Below are positions 1 through 8,888 of a stretch of DNA of 64,000 nt, piece by piece. Within the stretch, counting starts at the first letter, position 1, and each line of letters opens with the position of its first letter. Source of the stretch: CAVQFO01 sp963711725. Its GTDB lineage: Bacteria; Pseudomonadota; Gammaproteobacteria; Nitrococcales; Aquisalimonadaceae. The position numbers and the translations under genes were made by a program. Location of the stretch: NCBI GenBank assembly GCA_963711725.1, contig CAVQFO010000023.1, positions 1-64,000 of the forward strand. Direction: 5' to 3'. Under the pieces are notes generated by a model that had not been told where the DNA came from, did no database searches, and saw only the letters and a program-made list of their open reading frames with translations.

Positions 1-1273
1 TGTTCTCCCGCTGCAGGACCTTCAGGTAGTGAGCCAGCCGGGACACCAGGAAGATGTAGGGCAGGCGCGAGTTGATGCGGGAGTTGGCCGTGGCCTCCGC
101 GGTGGTGTATTCCGCCGGCTTCTGGCAGGAGTTGGCGGAGAAGAAACAGGCATAGTCGCTGTTCTTGTAATAGCTCAGGGGGATGAAGCCCTGATCCGCG
201 TACTCCAGCTCCTTGGCCTCGGAGATGATGATCTCCGTGGGGATCTTGGCCTGGGTACCGCGGCCCACGTCGTAGTGGTGCAGCGGCAGGTTCTCCACTT
301 TGCCGCCGGACTCCGGCCCACGGATGTTCACCGACCAGCCGTGCTCCTTGAAGCTCTGGGCGATGTTCGCAGCAAAGGCGAATGTGGCGTTACCCCACAG
401 ATACTTGTGGTGCTGCTCGCCGGTAACCTTCTCCTCGTAGTTGAAGGAGCGCACCGGGTTGCTCTCGCCATAGGGCAGGCGCAGCAGGTAGCGCGGCAGA
501 ACCAGACCCACATAGCGGGAATCCTCGGTCTCCCGGAAGCTGCGCCAGCGGGTGTACTCGGCCTTCTCCAGATAGGTACCCATGTCCTGAATCTTGGGCA
601 GCTCTTCCACGGAATCCTTGCCGAAGAATTTGGCACCCGCCGCACCCAGGAACGGGCAGTGGGCGGAAGCCGCGACACGGGAGATCTCCGTGAGCAGGGA
701 GACGTCCGGGGCAGAACAATCGAACTCGTAGTTGGAGATCACCGCCGAGACGGGCTCGCCGCCGGGGGTGTCGTATTCCTGGACATAGAGGTGCCCGAAC
801 AGGCCGGATTGCGTGACGTCCGGGGCGTCCTCGAAGTCCTCAAGCAGGTCTTCCTTGGAGACGTCCAGCAATTCGACCTTGATGTTGGCACGGCGGTCGC
901 AACGATCCACCAGGAACTTCAGGCTGCGCCAGCCCGATTCCAGGCGCTGGAAGTCGGGGTGATGCAGCACGGCATCCAACTGACGGCTGACAGCCTTGTC
1001 GATCTTGGCGATGTATTGATCGAGCAGGGTCTTGTCGATGCGGTCAATGCTCTGATCGCTGCGGCTGGCCAGATCCAGGAACACGCCCAGGGCGGCCGTC
1101 AGGCGTTTCTCAAGCGGGATATCCGCCATGACCTGGGAGTTCTGAAAGCTGGAAATGTCCAACTGCTCGCCCACCGGGGTGATGTTCACCAGCTGGCAAA
1201 GCCGTTCGTAGGTATTACCGGCAACGACCTCCTCGGCCGCCGCCTGGGGCTTGATCTTTTCCTGAATAGCCAT
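1..1273 (-). CDS. tssC: Type VI secretion sheath large subunit TssC (VipB), 3' end cut by window edge
   Basis: TssC forms, with TssB, the contractile cytoplasmic sheath of the type VI secretion system. About 424 codons are in view. The family is usually near 490-500 residues, so roughly 70 C-terminal residues lie beyond the left edge. The start MAIQEKIKP at 1273 follows a clear AGGAG ribosome site seven bases upstream. Family-typical stretches include FLVDRCD, ISNYEFDCS, GSGGKVENLP-like 'GPESGGKVENLP' and SRLAHYLKVLQREN near the cut. It lies 30 bp after tssB in the same operon. Identification is secure; only the missing tail is unknown. Confidence 0.97.
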   Translation of the reverse strand, partial: MAIQEKIKPQAAAEEVVAGNTYERLCQLVNITPVGEQLDISSFQNSQVMADIPLEKRLTAALGVFLDLASRSDQSIDRIDKTLLDQYIAKIDKAVSRQLDAVLHHPDFQRLESGWRSLKFLVDRCDRRANIKVELLDVSKEDLLEDFEDAPDVTQSGLFGHLYVQEYDTPGGEPVSAVISNYEFDCSAPDVSLLTEISRVAASAHCPFLGAAGAKFFGKDSVEELPKIQDMGTYLEKAEYTRWRSFRETEDSRYVGLVLPRYLLRLPYGESNPVRSFNYEEKVTGEQHHKYLWGNATFAFAANIAQSFKEHGWSVNIRGPESGGKVENLPLHHYDVGRGTQAKIPTEIIISEAKELEYADQGFIPLSYYKNSDYACFFSANSCQKPAEYTTAEATANSRINSRLPYIFLVSRLAHYLKVLQREN

Positions 1274-1303
1274 TGTCACACTCCTTTGATGCCCGATACG
1301 GCC

Positions 1304-1840
1304 TTAGCCTTCGGCGGGCCGTTCCTGCTGCGGCGCGTCGGATTCGTTGTTCAGCGGGGCCAGGCGGTCCAGCTCCTGCACCAATTCTTCCAGCTCGGGC
1401 TTGTTCTGGAGAATGCGCTCCAGCTCCTTGCGGAATTTGCCGTTGTCGAGCAGGTTGGATTTCAGATCCTTGAGCAGATTGCGCATGCCCAACATGCTGT
1501 TGATCTCGGGGATCTGGCGGGCCACTTCCTCGGGGTGGAACGACTTGAAGCTGTCGAACTTGAGATCCACGCCAACCTCGGAGCCGTCGTCGCGCAGGGT
1601 GTTCTCGACGCTGTATTTCAACGTCGGAGAGAAGTCCGAGAGCACCTGTTCCAAGGTGTTCTTGTCGATGTTGATCCGCTCGCGCTCCACCACGCGGCCG
1701 GTGGTCTTGCCGCCGCTGTAGTCGCCCATGACGAGCAGCTTGAGCGGCAGTTCCAATTTCTTCTTGGCGCCCCCGGTCTCAAGATCCAGGGTGATGTTGA
1801 CGCGCGAACGCGGAATTTCATTCTGGTAGCTCTTAGCCAT
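1304..1840 (-). CDS. tssB: Type VI secretion sheath small subunit TssB (VipA)
   Basis: TssB is the small sheath protein that interlocks with TssC to form the contractile tubule. The 178-residue product starts MAKSYQNEIPRSRVNI and carries the family hallmarks LPLKLLVMGDYSG, a central VENTLR segment and FHPEEVARQIPEI. The ATG at 1840 has AAGGA eight bases upstream. A TTG at 1864 would add eight atypical residues, so I prefer the ATG. The tail is rich in Glu, Pro and Gln. It is followed 30 bp later by tssC, the usual order. Confidence 0.97.
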   Translation of the reverse strand: MAKSYQNEIPRSRVNITLDLETGGAKKKLELPLKLLVMGDYSGGKTTGRVVERERINIDKNTLEQVLSDFSPTLKYSVENTLRDDGSEVGVDLKFDSFKSFHPEEVARQIPEINSMLGMRNLLKDLKSNLLDNGKFRKELERILQNKPELEELVQELDRLAPLNNESDAPQQERPAEG

Positions 1841-1885
1841 CCTTGTAGTCCTTATCTTTCCCAAAGTGCCATCGGACCCACCGGG

Positions 1886-3430
1886 CTATAACAGCCCGGC
1901 CGCCGCCGTCAGATCGGCTCGACAAATCTTGGCCTTCAAGGCCTCGAGCCGGCGTTTCGCCTCGTCGGCGGGCAAGCCGCCCGAGGCCTTGGAACCGGCG
2001 GCTAGGGCCCGATGAAGCGGCCGCCAGACCTGCAGTGCAAAATCGGGCTCCCAATCGGCCAGCCCCAGTTGCTCGATACGCTCCGCCGCCGCCTCCAGCG
2101 CCGGCAGCGCGAGCTCGGCCCGCCCCTGGTCCATGCAGAGCTGGGCCTTGAAGACCTGCGAGCGCACCCGCTCGCGGCCGCAGTGCGTGGGATAGCCGTC
2201 CACCACCCGCAGCGCCGCCGCCAAGCCGTCGTCCTTCGCCGCCCCACGCGCCTGTTCGCGCACGGACACCCACGCCTCGTCGGTTTCCGTCGCGGCCGCT
2301 TCCGGATGGGCATCGGCGGAGAGCAGTTCCTGAATCCAGGGCTCGCAGATGGCTCCAACGAACGGTTCCCCATTCTCGAAACGCAGACGACTCAACTCGG
2401 GAACGCGTTTGAGCAGGCCCAGGGTCTCGTTGCGAATCAGCTCCGCCACGTCACGGCGCCCCATGCCCTCCGCGGCCTGGGCGGCCCATTGCTGGATCTG
2501 CATGCAGAACTGCGCGCCCGGCTCCATGAAAGCGGCCTCGCAGGCCAGCCAGGCGTCCTGCCACGCCTGACCGGCGAGGGCTTGCTCGATGGCAGCCAGG
2601 GCGGGCTGGCGCGGGGCCGGAATGCGGGTACGGCCGTCCTCGGCGGGCGGACAAGTCAACGCACCCCAACGCAGCGCCCGGGCATAGGCGGCCATACGGG
2701 GCCAGTCGCCCTGTTGGCGCAGGAACGTGATGATCTCCCGGGTGGCGTTGAGCAAGTCGCGTTCCGAGCCGATTTCGCCTACGGACGGACCGGCCTCGGC
2801 GGCGGTCTCCGCCTGGCGGGCACGTTGGGCGGACTCGCGAGCCTGCCGAGCCTGTTCCTGCTGTTCCCGCAGTTGCTTGTCCAGCCAGGCACGGCAGTCC
2901 GTCCATTGCGGCGCGTCGTCGCCCAACTGAGTCCGGGCCGTGTCATTGATCGCGGCGATATTGCCCACCACGGTCTCCAACGCCGTCAGGGAGACATCGC
3001 CGGCGTGTTCCAGGAACGACTGAAAGCGTGGATTGTTCAGCCACTGAAGAGCCGCCTTGCGCGCATTCTCGCGGCGCGGATGGCAGTCATCCCAGTAGCG
3101 TTCCAGCAAATAGTGATAGGCGGCCGTGGCCTCCATCAGGCCGGACAGACCATTCTCGAACGTCTCGGCCAGGGCCAGGTATCCCATGACACGCAGGTCC
3201 TTGGCCTCGCGGCGAAGAATGGCGCCGGCCAGCTCCCGTACGCGGCCGAAGTCGGTACCGCTTAGTTTCTCGATCTCCTGCTTGATTTCGGCGAAATTAT
3301 CGCTGTAACGGGGATCTTCACCGCAATGCTCGGAACCGCATGGAGTTTCAACCAAGTTCATCAACGAGGACGCCGCATCGGCAGCCAGGGCGGTTTCCGT
3401 TTCCTGCTCCTTGAGGGCTGCCTGACTCAT
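1886..3430 (-). CDS. tssA: Type VI secretion protein TssA (ImpA_N plus VasJ-type C-terminal region)
   Basis: TssA caps or primes the growing sheath/tube at the baseplate. The 514-residue product begins MSQAALKEQETE. An ImpA_N region near residues 35-140 contains FGRVRELAGAILRREAKDLRV and YHYLLERYWDDCHPR. A charged Gln/Glu/Arg-rich linker lies near residues 215-250 and a VasJ-like helical C-terminal half follows, ending with a VWRPLHRAL segment. The ATG at 3430 overlaps the TGA of tagF by four bases (ATGA), indicating translational coupling. A longer upstream reading exists but lacks family character. Confidence 0.95.
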   Translation of the reverse strand: MSQAALKEQETETALAADAASSLMNLVETPCGSEHCGEDPRYSDNFAEIKQEIEKLSGTDFGRVRELAGAILRREAKDLRVMGYLALAETFENGLSGLMEATAAYHYLLERYWDDCHPRRENARKAALQWLNNPRFQSFLEHAGDVSLTALETVVGNIAAINDTARTQLGDDAPQWTDCRAWLDKQLREQQEQARQARESAQRARQAETAAEAGPSVGEIGSERDLLNATREIITFLRQQGDWPRMAAYARALRWGALTCPPAEDGRTRIPAPRQPALAAIEQALAGQAWQDAWLACEAAFMEPGAQFCMQIQQWAAQAAEGMGRRDVAELIRNETLGLLKRVPELSRLRFENGEPFVGAICEPWIQELLSADAHPEAAATETDEAWVSVREQARGAAKDDGLAAALRVVDGYPTHCGRERVRSQVFKAQLCMDQGRAELALPALEAAAERIEQLGLADWEPDFALQVWRPLHRALAAGSKASGGLPADEAKRRLEALKAKICRADLTAAAGLL

Positions 3431-4449
3431 CCGGTACCTCCCTCGCTGGCGACCCGGCGCAGCAGATCGAGAAGACTGCCCTGCCGGAAGGCCGCCACTT
3501 CCCGCGCGGTCCGTCCGGCGGTCTCGACCTGACCCGCCTCTTCCAGCATGTCCAGTACGGAGCCGTCCCGGGGCGCGGCTTCGAAACAATGGGCCAGATA
3601 GTGGGAAGGCGCGGGCCGGAAAAACACGGTCAACGCGCCTCCACCGGCGGCGGAGGCTTCACTCCAGAAATAGTTGGGACGCCAGGTGTCGCGGCCCAGG
3701 ATGCTGTCGGCGGTTCGCAGCCAGAATGTCAGCACGCCCAGCCTGCCCTCGCCCGCGGGCAGCGGCAGACGCAGCCCCCAATGGGTGCGGTGCGGCCCCC
3801 GGCGGCTCACTGTCTTCAAGGTTTCCACCAGGGCGTGGAGCAAATGCTCCCGCGGGATATCGCCGAGGGCCGGTGCGATACCGTCCCAAAGCAGCGCAAG
3901 ATCGGTCTGTTGGAGCAACTCGAACTCCCGCTCGACCAGATCGCGGCGGCCGCGATCCGTGTAGCCCTCGCGCATGATGTCCAAGTGCGCGGTCAGCGTT
4001 TCGAACGGCTCATTACGCCAGTGCTGGCCGGCCAACTCGGCGGCCTTGGCGAAGAACGCGTCGTAGGCCAGGGGCAGCGCCGTGGGGGCTTCGTAAAGAT
4101 ATGGCTGACCGGTAAGGTTGAAGATCACGAACGGGTACCGGCGGCCGCTGCGGTCCTCGCTGGGTACCAGAGTCGCGAGAACGGTGCGGTCGTGCTGAGT
4201 GCCCGTAAAGACCACGTGATGAACGGGCTTGACGACAAAGGCGTCCGGCCCCGCCCCGTTGGTCCGCCGCGACATGAGGCCGTAGCCTTCCTGAATCCAT
4301 TGATCCAGCGCCACCACTTCCCGGTGGGAGGCGTTGTACTTGATGAAGTCCGCGCGAATCGGCAGCTTGCCGAAGCAGCCCACGGCCCCGGAACCGATGG
4401 CCGGCGCCGGCCGCGGCGCGGGTTTGTTGTTTTTCAAGAATCCAAACAT
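3427..4449 (-). CDS. tagF: Type VI secretion-associated protein TagF (ImpM family)
   Basis: TagF proteins are post-translational repressors of T6SS activity, as described in Pseudomonas, and belong to the ImpM family. The product is 340 residues starting MFGFLKNNKPAPR. It contains the family motif GCFGKLPIRADFIKY near residues 25-40, then PDAFVVKPVHHVVFTGTQHD and FVIFNLTG. It sits between tssM, whose stop is one base before this ATG, and tssA, overlapped by four bases. TagF often works with the PppA/PpkA phosphorylation switch, but neither is in view. Confidence 0.93.
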   Translation of the reverse strand: MFGFLKNNKPAPRPAPAIGSGAVGCFGKLPIRADFIKYNASHREVVALDQWIQEGYGLMSRRTNGAGPDAFVVKPVHHVVFTGTQHDRTVLATLVPSEDRSGRRYPFVIFNLTGQPYLYEAPTALPLAYDAFFAKAAELAGQHWRNEPFETLTAHLDIMREGYTDRGRRDLVEREFELLQQTDLALLWDGIAPALGDIPREHLLHALVETLKTVSRRGPHRTHWGLRLPLPAGEGRLGVLTFWLRTADSILGRDTWRPNYFWSEASAAGGGALTVFFRPAPSHYLAHCFEAAPRDGSVLDMLEEAGQVETAGRTAREVAAFRQGSLLDLLRRVASEGGTG

Positions 4450-4450
4450 G

Positions 4451-7400
4451 TCAGTCCGCCTTGGCCATCCGGGCAAAATCCAATCTGCCGTGCCGCGCGA
4501 ACAAGGCGCCCGGAACGCCGAAACCGCTCATCACCTTCTGTTGGAAAATGCTGTTCTGCCGGTCGGCTCGAATCCGGAATCGCACCTTGATCGGAGGCTC
4601 GCCGGGATCGGTATCCAGATCCCATTCCGTGAGGAATTCCGTGCCGCCTTCCTTGGTCAGCCGCGCGTCCTTGAGCAGGTGAAACAGGCCCCACTGGCCG
4701 CCCGCGCGCAACTCGGCGTGGGCCGTGCCGCGCATGGCCACGCCGGCCACCCGGGCCCCGATCTGGTCGAGCTGGCCGGGCCAGGAGAACCGGCGCCACT
4801 CCTGGGGTTCGTTGCGGTAGCGATAGACCTGGCCGTTGGTCTCCAGCACCATTTCGCTGAGGCCTCGCACCGGCATGGGATAGACATAGAACGTCAGCTG
4901 AGGCTCATCCCCGCCGCGCTTGAACAGGCTGACGGTGATGGACTTCGCCTCGGCGAGACTGCGCAGGAAACTGCGCGAGAAGCCGACACCCAGGTTCAGC
5001 CAGCGGCGCTCGCGCCAACCGTGGCGCCGTTCGGCGAGAAAGGGATCCAGGGTGTGGTCGACAAAGTGCCAAAGCACGCCGTCGTCGGGCCGGAAGAACT
5101 CCGTCACGTCGTCCAGCGCCGCGTCCTTGCCCTTGGGGTTGAAAGGGAACTTGTCCGCCAACCGCTGGTTGTAGGCATTGACCACGTTGTACTGCCACTC
5201 CCGCTGAATCTGTTTCCGCGCCTCCACCAGAACCTGGGCCCAGGAATAGCGGATGGGCCGGATCAACAGTGGCTCGATGGCCTCGCGGGTACGCACGTCT
5301 GTGCCGTTGAGCAGGCTGTTGGTGGATACCCAGCTCTTGTAGAGCTCGGTGCTGGAGCCGCCGCTGCTGAGGATGGACGCGGCGTAGGTCTGGGCCTCAC
5401 GCTGCACGTCCACGGAAGCCGACAACCGTTCCATTTCGTTCTTCAGGCTGGAAAGCACCAGCAGGTACTGGTTGACCAGTTCGCTGACGGTCTTCTTCTC
5501 GGCGGCGTTGGTGAAGCGGCGCAGGTCGGACAGCGGCATGTCGAGCTCGGGCACCCGGACGCCCGCGCGGCGACCGTCGGCCGTGGCCGCCTCCAACTGT
5601 GCCGGCGTCAACTCGGCCGCGGAACCGTCGTCGGTCAGGTTGATGTTCTTGGCGGTAACGCTCATCAGCTCGCCAATGGGACCGTCGCTGCGGGCCAAGG
5701 TCATGAGCTTCACGGAAGCATCCTGCAACGACTCGAAGGGCTTGGGCTGCACCGCGGCGAGGAAATCCAACCAGTGGTCGGCGTAATCCTGGAAGTATTT
5801 CTCCCGGACCTGCCCGCGAAGCTTCTCCGCCAGCTCCTCGTCGATGACCGGTTCATCCTTGACCGGGGCGTCGGCGTTTTTCCCTGCACCCAGGTCGCCG
5901 TTCAGGACCCAGTCGCCGCGGGTGGCGGTCTCGATCACCTTCTTCAGCTCCGGGCGCACGAACTCGGCCCATCCGCGGCGGGTGTAGATTCCCGGAATCC
6001 GTTTGCCTCCATCCAGCAGGCCGCGATTCTGGCCGGTAAGCAAATCGGCCACGCCCACGGAATGAAACTTGACCTTGCCCTTGTTCTTCAACTGGGCGTA
6101 GAGCTGCTCGGCGTTGGGCGGAGTGCGCAGTTGGCTTCGCGCCTTGGCGATCAGATCGTTGCGTACGGGCCAGTGCGGCGCCGCGCTGGCTCCGGCTACC
6201 GAACCGTTCAGGTAGAAACGAGCCATTCCATCCATATCGGGGACGCTCTTGAGCACGTCCTTATAAGGCGTACCCAGCTTCGCCACGCCCAGAGACTCGG
6301 CCCAGAGCTGAATCAGAACAGGCGTCGCCACGTCCAGATCCAGACGCCCCGGGACCTTGGCCACCATCAGATACGCCTTCAGGGCGCGATAGTAGTTTTC
6401 ACGCAGGCGCTCGCGCCCTTCCTTGTCGGCGGCCTCCCACTGGCGGCCCAGGTTCTCCAGATGGAATTCCAGGGCCTTGAAAACGCGGTCGCGGAACTGG
6501 CGTTGCAAGGCGTCGGTCAGGAGCTGCTTGTATTCGGGGATCTGCTGATCGCCGGTGTACACACCCAGCTTGAACTGCCAGGGCAATGCCCGCTCGTTTT
6601 CCAGCAGGCGGTTGTAGTAGTGATAAACGTCGGTAAGGGCCTTATAGCGCTGCAAAGGCTGGGCCTTGACGTCGAGCAGGGTCTCCTGCAGGTGGCCGGC
6701 CACCGCGGCTCCCTCGCTGACCAGCAGCTTGTTGGCGGCATAGGAACCGCTCAGCAGCAGGAACGTACCGACCATCACCGCCAGGGAGGCGGCAACCGCG
6801 GTCCCCTTGAGCCACCGATGCAGCACGATCCGGCGACGGTTGCCCCGCACCGCCGATTGCAGCTGGAAAATGACGTCCGTGAACAGGCTCTTGATGAAAT
6901 AGGCCTTGGGCGGCGCGGTGCGCTCGGCGGTGTCGTCCTCGGAGTAGCCGAAAGCCTGGCGAAGATTTCCCACCAATCGCTGCAGCGGAGTCCCTTCCTG
7001 GGTGCCGCTGGTGAAATAGATGCCGGCAAAGCGCGGTGTTTCCTGATAAGGATTGTCACGGAACAGCAGATGAACGAACTCCGTGAGCCGTTCCGTCGCG
7101 GCAACGAACTGATTCGGGAAATCGAACAGCGATGCCTTACGCTCGAGGTTGCGCTGCATGGACATCTTGCGCAGGCGCAGCTCGGAGAGCTTGGCGTAGA
7201 GTTCGCGCATCTTGCGCTCGAACAGGTCGGCCGGGTGTTCGTCCTCCTGGGGATTCTCCAGCAGGTAGGTCCCCCAGACCTGATTGCGCTCCTGTTCACT
7301 GAGGTCTTCGAAATAGGCCTCGAAGCCGCGGACCAGATCGCACTTGGTGAATACCACGTAGACCGGGAACAGCAGGCCGAGCTGCTTGATCAGCTCGTTG

Positions 7401-8137
7401 ATCCGCTCGCGGATGATTTTTACGTGGCGTTCCAGCCCTTCGGCGTCGGCGGTCAGCAGATCGCTGACGCTGATGGCCACGATCACGCCGTTGACCGGCA
7501 TCTTGGGGCGGTGCTTGCGCAGCAGGTTGAGGAACGCGAACCACTCTTCGCGATCGTCCTCCTCGGTGGTGTAGCGGCCGGCCGTATCCAGCAGAATCGC
7601 CTGATCCGAGAACCACCAGTCGCAGTTTCGGGTTCCGCCGAAGCCGCGCAGGTGCAGATCGTCGGCGTTGGCGTAGGGAAAGTGCAGGCCTGACTGGCGC
7701 AGCAAGGTGCTCTTGCCGGCGGCCGACGGGCCGATGACCATGTACCAGGGCAGCGCGTAAAGCGCCGCAGAACCGCGATAGCCTGCACCGAGCTGAGAGG
7801 ACTTCAGCGAGCCGATGGCCTCGTTCATCTTCTCGCGGATGGCCCCGATTTCGATGTCGCGCTGGGCCGCCCGCTCGTCGTTCTGTCCGTCCAGCTCCTT
7901 CTTGAGTTTGCCGCCCCGGCGGCGCACCAGCAGCAGCCTGACGACGATGATCAGCAGCGCCAGGCCCAGCAGGCCGCCAATGATGTACAAGCGGGTGCGC
8001 ACATCCGACAAACCGATATAGGGACCGGCGTACCAGACCAGGGCCATGATGGCGATCAAGCCGATCATGGAGCTGCCGCCCTTGGAGGTGAGGAAACCGC
8101 GCAGGGGCATGAAAAGCCGCCCGATGATGCCGATCAT
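4451..8137 (-). CDS. tssM: Type VI secretion inner-membrane protein TssM (IcmF family)
   Basis: TssM is the large inner-membrane component of the TssJLM complex that spans the envelope. The 1228-residue product has predicted membrane segments near residues 24-40, 51-70 and 440-462. Between the second and third lies a cytoplasmic NTPase-like domain with an intact Walker A motif GPSAAGKS at 136-143. A long periplasmic region follows, ending in the part expected to contact TssJ. Length is normal for the family. It starts four bases inside the end of tssL (ATGA overlap). TssM proteins differ in whether they keep Walker A; this one keeps it. Confidence 0.97.
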   Translation of the reverse strand: MIGIIGRLFMPLRGFLTSKGGSSMIGLIAIMALVWYAGPYIGLSDVRTRLYIIGGLLGLALLIIVVRLLLVRRRGGKLKKELDGQNDERAAQRDIEIGAIREKMNEAIGSLKSSQLGAGYRGSAALYALPWYMVIGPSAAGKSTLLRQSGLHFPYANADDLHLRGFGGTRNCDWWFSDQAILLDTAGRYTTEEDDREEWFAFLNLLRKHRPKMPVNGVIVAISVSDLLTADAEGLERHVKIIRERINELIKQLGLLFPVYVVFTKCDLVRGFEAYFEDLSEQERNQVWGTYLLENPQEDEHPADLFERKMRELYAKLSELRLRKMSMQRNLERKASLFDFPNQFVAATERLTEFVHLLFRDNPYQETPRFAGIYFTSGTQEGTPLQRLVGNLRQAFGYSEDDTAERTAPPKAYFIKSLFTDVIFQLQSAVRGNRRRIVLHRWLKGTAVAASLAVMVGTFLLLSGSYAANKLLVSEGAAVAGHLQETLLDVKAQPLQRYKALTDVYHYYNRLLENERALPWQFKLGVYTGDQQIPEYKQLLTDALQRQFRDRVFKALEFHLENLGRQWEAADKEGRERLRENYYRALKAYLMVAKVPGRLDLDVATPVLIQLWAESLGVAKLGTPYKDVLKSVPDMDGMARFYLNGSVAGASAAPHWPVRNDLIAKARSQLRTPPNAEQLYAQLKNKGKVKFHSVGVADLLTGQNRGLLDGGKRIPGIYTRRGWAEFVRPELKKVIETATRGDWVLNGDLGAGKNADAPVKDEPVIDEELAEKLRGQVREKYFQDYADHWLDFLAAVQPKPFESLQDASVKLMTLARSDGPIGELMSVTAKNINLTDDGSAAELTPAQLEAATADGRRAGVRVPELDMPLSDLRRFTNAAEKKTVSELVNQYLLVLSSLKNEMERLSASVDVQREAQTYAASILSSGGSSTELYKSWVSTNSLLNGTDVRTREAIEPLLIRPIRYSWAQVLVEARKQIQREWQYNVVNAYNQRLADKFPFNPKGKDAALDDVTEFFRPDDGVLWHFVDHTLDPFLAERRHGWRERRWLNLGVGFSRSFLRSLAEAKSITVSLFKRGGDEPQLTFYVYPMPVRGLSEMVLETNGQVYRYRNEPQEWRRFSWPGQLDQIGARVAGVAMRGTAHAELRAGGQWGLFHLLKDARLTKEGGTEFLTEWDLDTDPGEPPIKVRFRIRADRQNSIFQQKVMSGFGVPGALFARHGRLDFARMAKAD

Positions 8138-8877
8138 TGCTGCTCCTCCTTGGCCGGCGTGTTGACGTCGAAATGTTTGACGATCAGCTGGCGGTCCTTT
8201 GCTATGGACGCCAGCGCCTGCTCCGTGGCGTTGTGCGTGATGGTGATGTAGCCGGCGTAGGCGAAGAACACCACGGCCGCGGTTACCGCGCCGATGACCC
8301 AGTAGGGGATGTTCCGGCCCACTCGCGCGAAGATGTTGGTTTTCACCACGCCGTCGGGGGACAGCCGTGGGTCGGCGACGCCTCGGTAGCCGTCGATCTG
8401 GCTGCGCAGGTCCACCTGCAGCGCCATCAGCTGTTCAAGGCCGTGCATTTTGTAGATGCCTTCGAAACCCAGTTGGAGGCACGCGTAATAGAGCTCCAAG
8501 AGGTTCAGGCTCTGCTCGCCACCCTGGCGCAGATGCTTCAGCTTCTCGAAGAAGCGTTCACCCGCCAGGTGTTCGCCGAAATACTCCAACTGCAATGGCC
8601 GGCTCATCCAGTCCAGTCGACCCGGCCATTCGGAGGCCATCACCGACTCGTCGATGAACGCCGCCATGGCGTACTTGGCATCCTGAACCGTGCTCGTCGC
8701 GATCTGGCGTTCGAACGCCATGCGCTCCAGCACATCGAAACCCGATTCCACCTGCTCGCGGAAATCCTCCGCGAGATGGACTGACTGCCGCCCGGCGCGC
8801 AGGGGCATCACCAGCGCGAACAAGTGCGCACAGCATTCCATCAGTGGATTGATCCCGAGATCGAATTCCGCTTCCAT
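8134..8877 (-). CDS. tssL: Type VI secretion protein TssL (DotU/IcmH family), short form without peptidoglycan-binding domain
   Basis: TssL anchors the membrane complex and contacts the baseplate. The 247-residue product has the DotU-type cytoplasmic helical domain with DAKYAMAAFIDESVM and LNLLELYYACLQLGFEGIY. One C-terminal membrane helix lies near residues 190-212 (YWVIGAVTAAVVFFAYAGYI), then a short periplasmic tail. Some TssL proteins add an OmpA-like peptidoglycan-binding domain; this one has none, so anchoring must come from another component if present. It overlaps tssM by four bases and follows tssK by 11 bp. Confidence 0.96.
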   Translation of the reverse strand: MEAEFDLGINPLMECCAHLFALVMPLRAGRQSVHLAEDFREQVESGFDVLERMAFERQIATSTVQDAKYAMAAFIDESVMASEWPGRLDWMSRPLQLEYFGEHLAGERFFEKLKHLRQGGEQSLNLLELYYACLQLGFEGIYKMHGLEQLMALQVDLRSQIDGYRGVADPRLSPDGVVKTNIFARVGRNIPYWVIGAVTAAVVFFAYAGYITITHNATEQALASIAKDRQLIVKHFDVNTPAKEEQQ

Positions 8878-8888
8878 GCCGTGTTCTC

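Noticed and set aside
4334..7693. A very long open frame (about 1119 codons) on the plus strand antisense to tssM
   Set aside because: The opposite strand encodes TssM with intact motifs. The antisense translation has no family character and arises from third-position GC bias. The same applies to the long antisense frames at 29-1891, 24202-26655, 40388-42949, 43315-45459 and 55268-57421.
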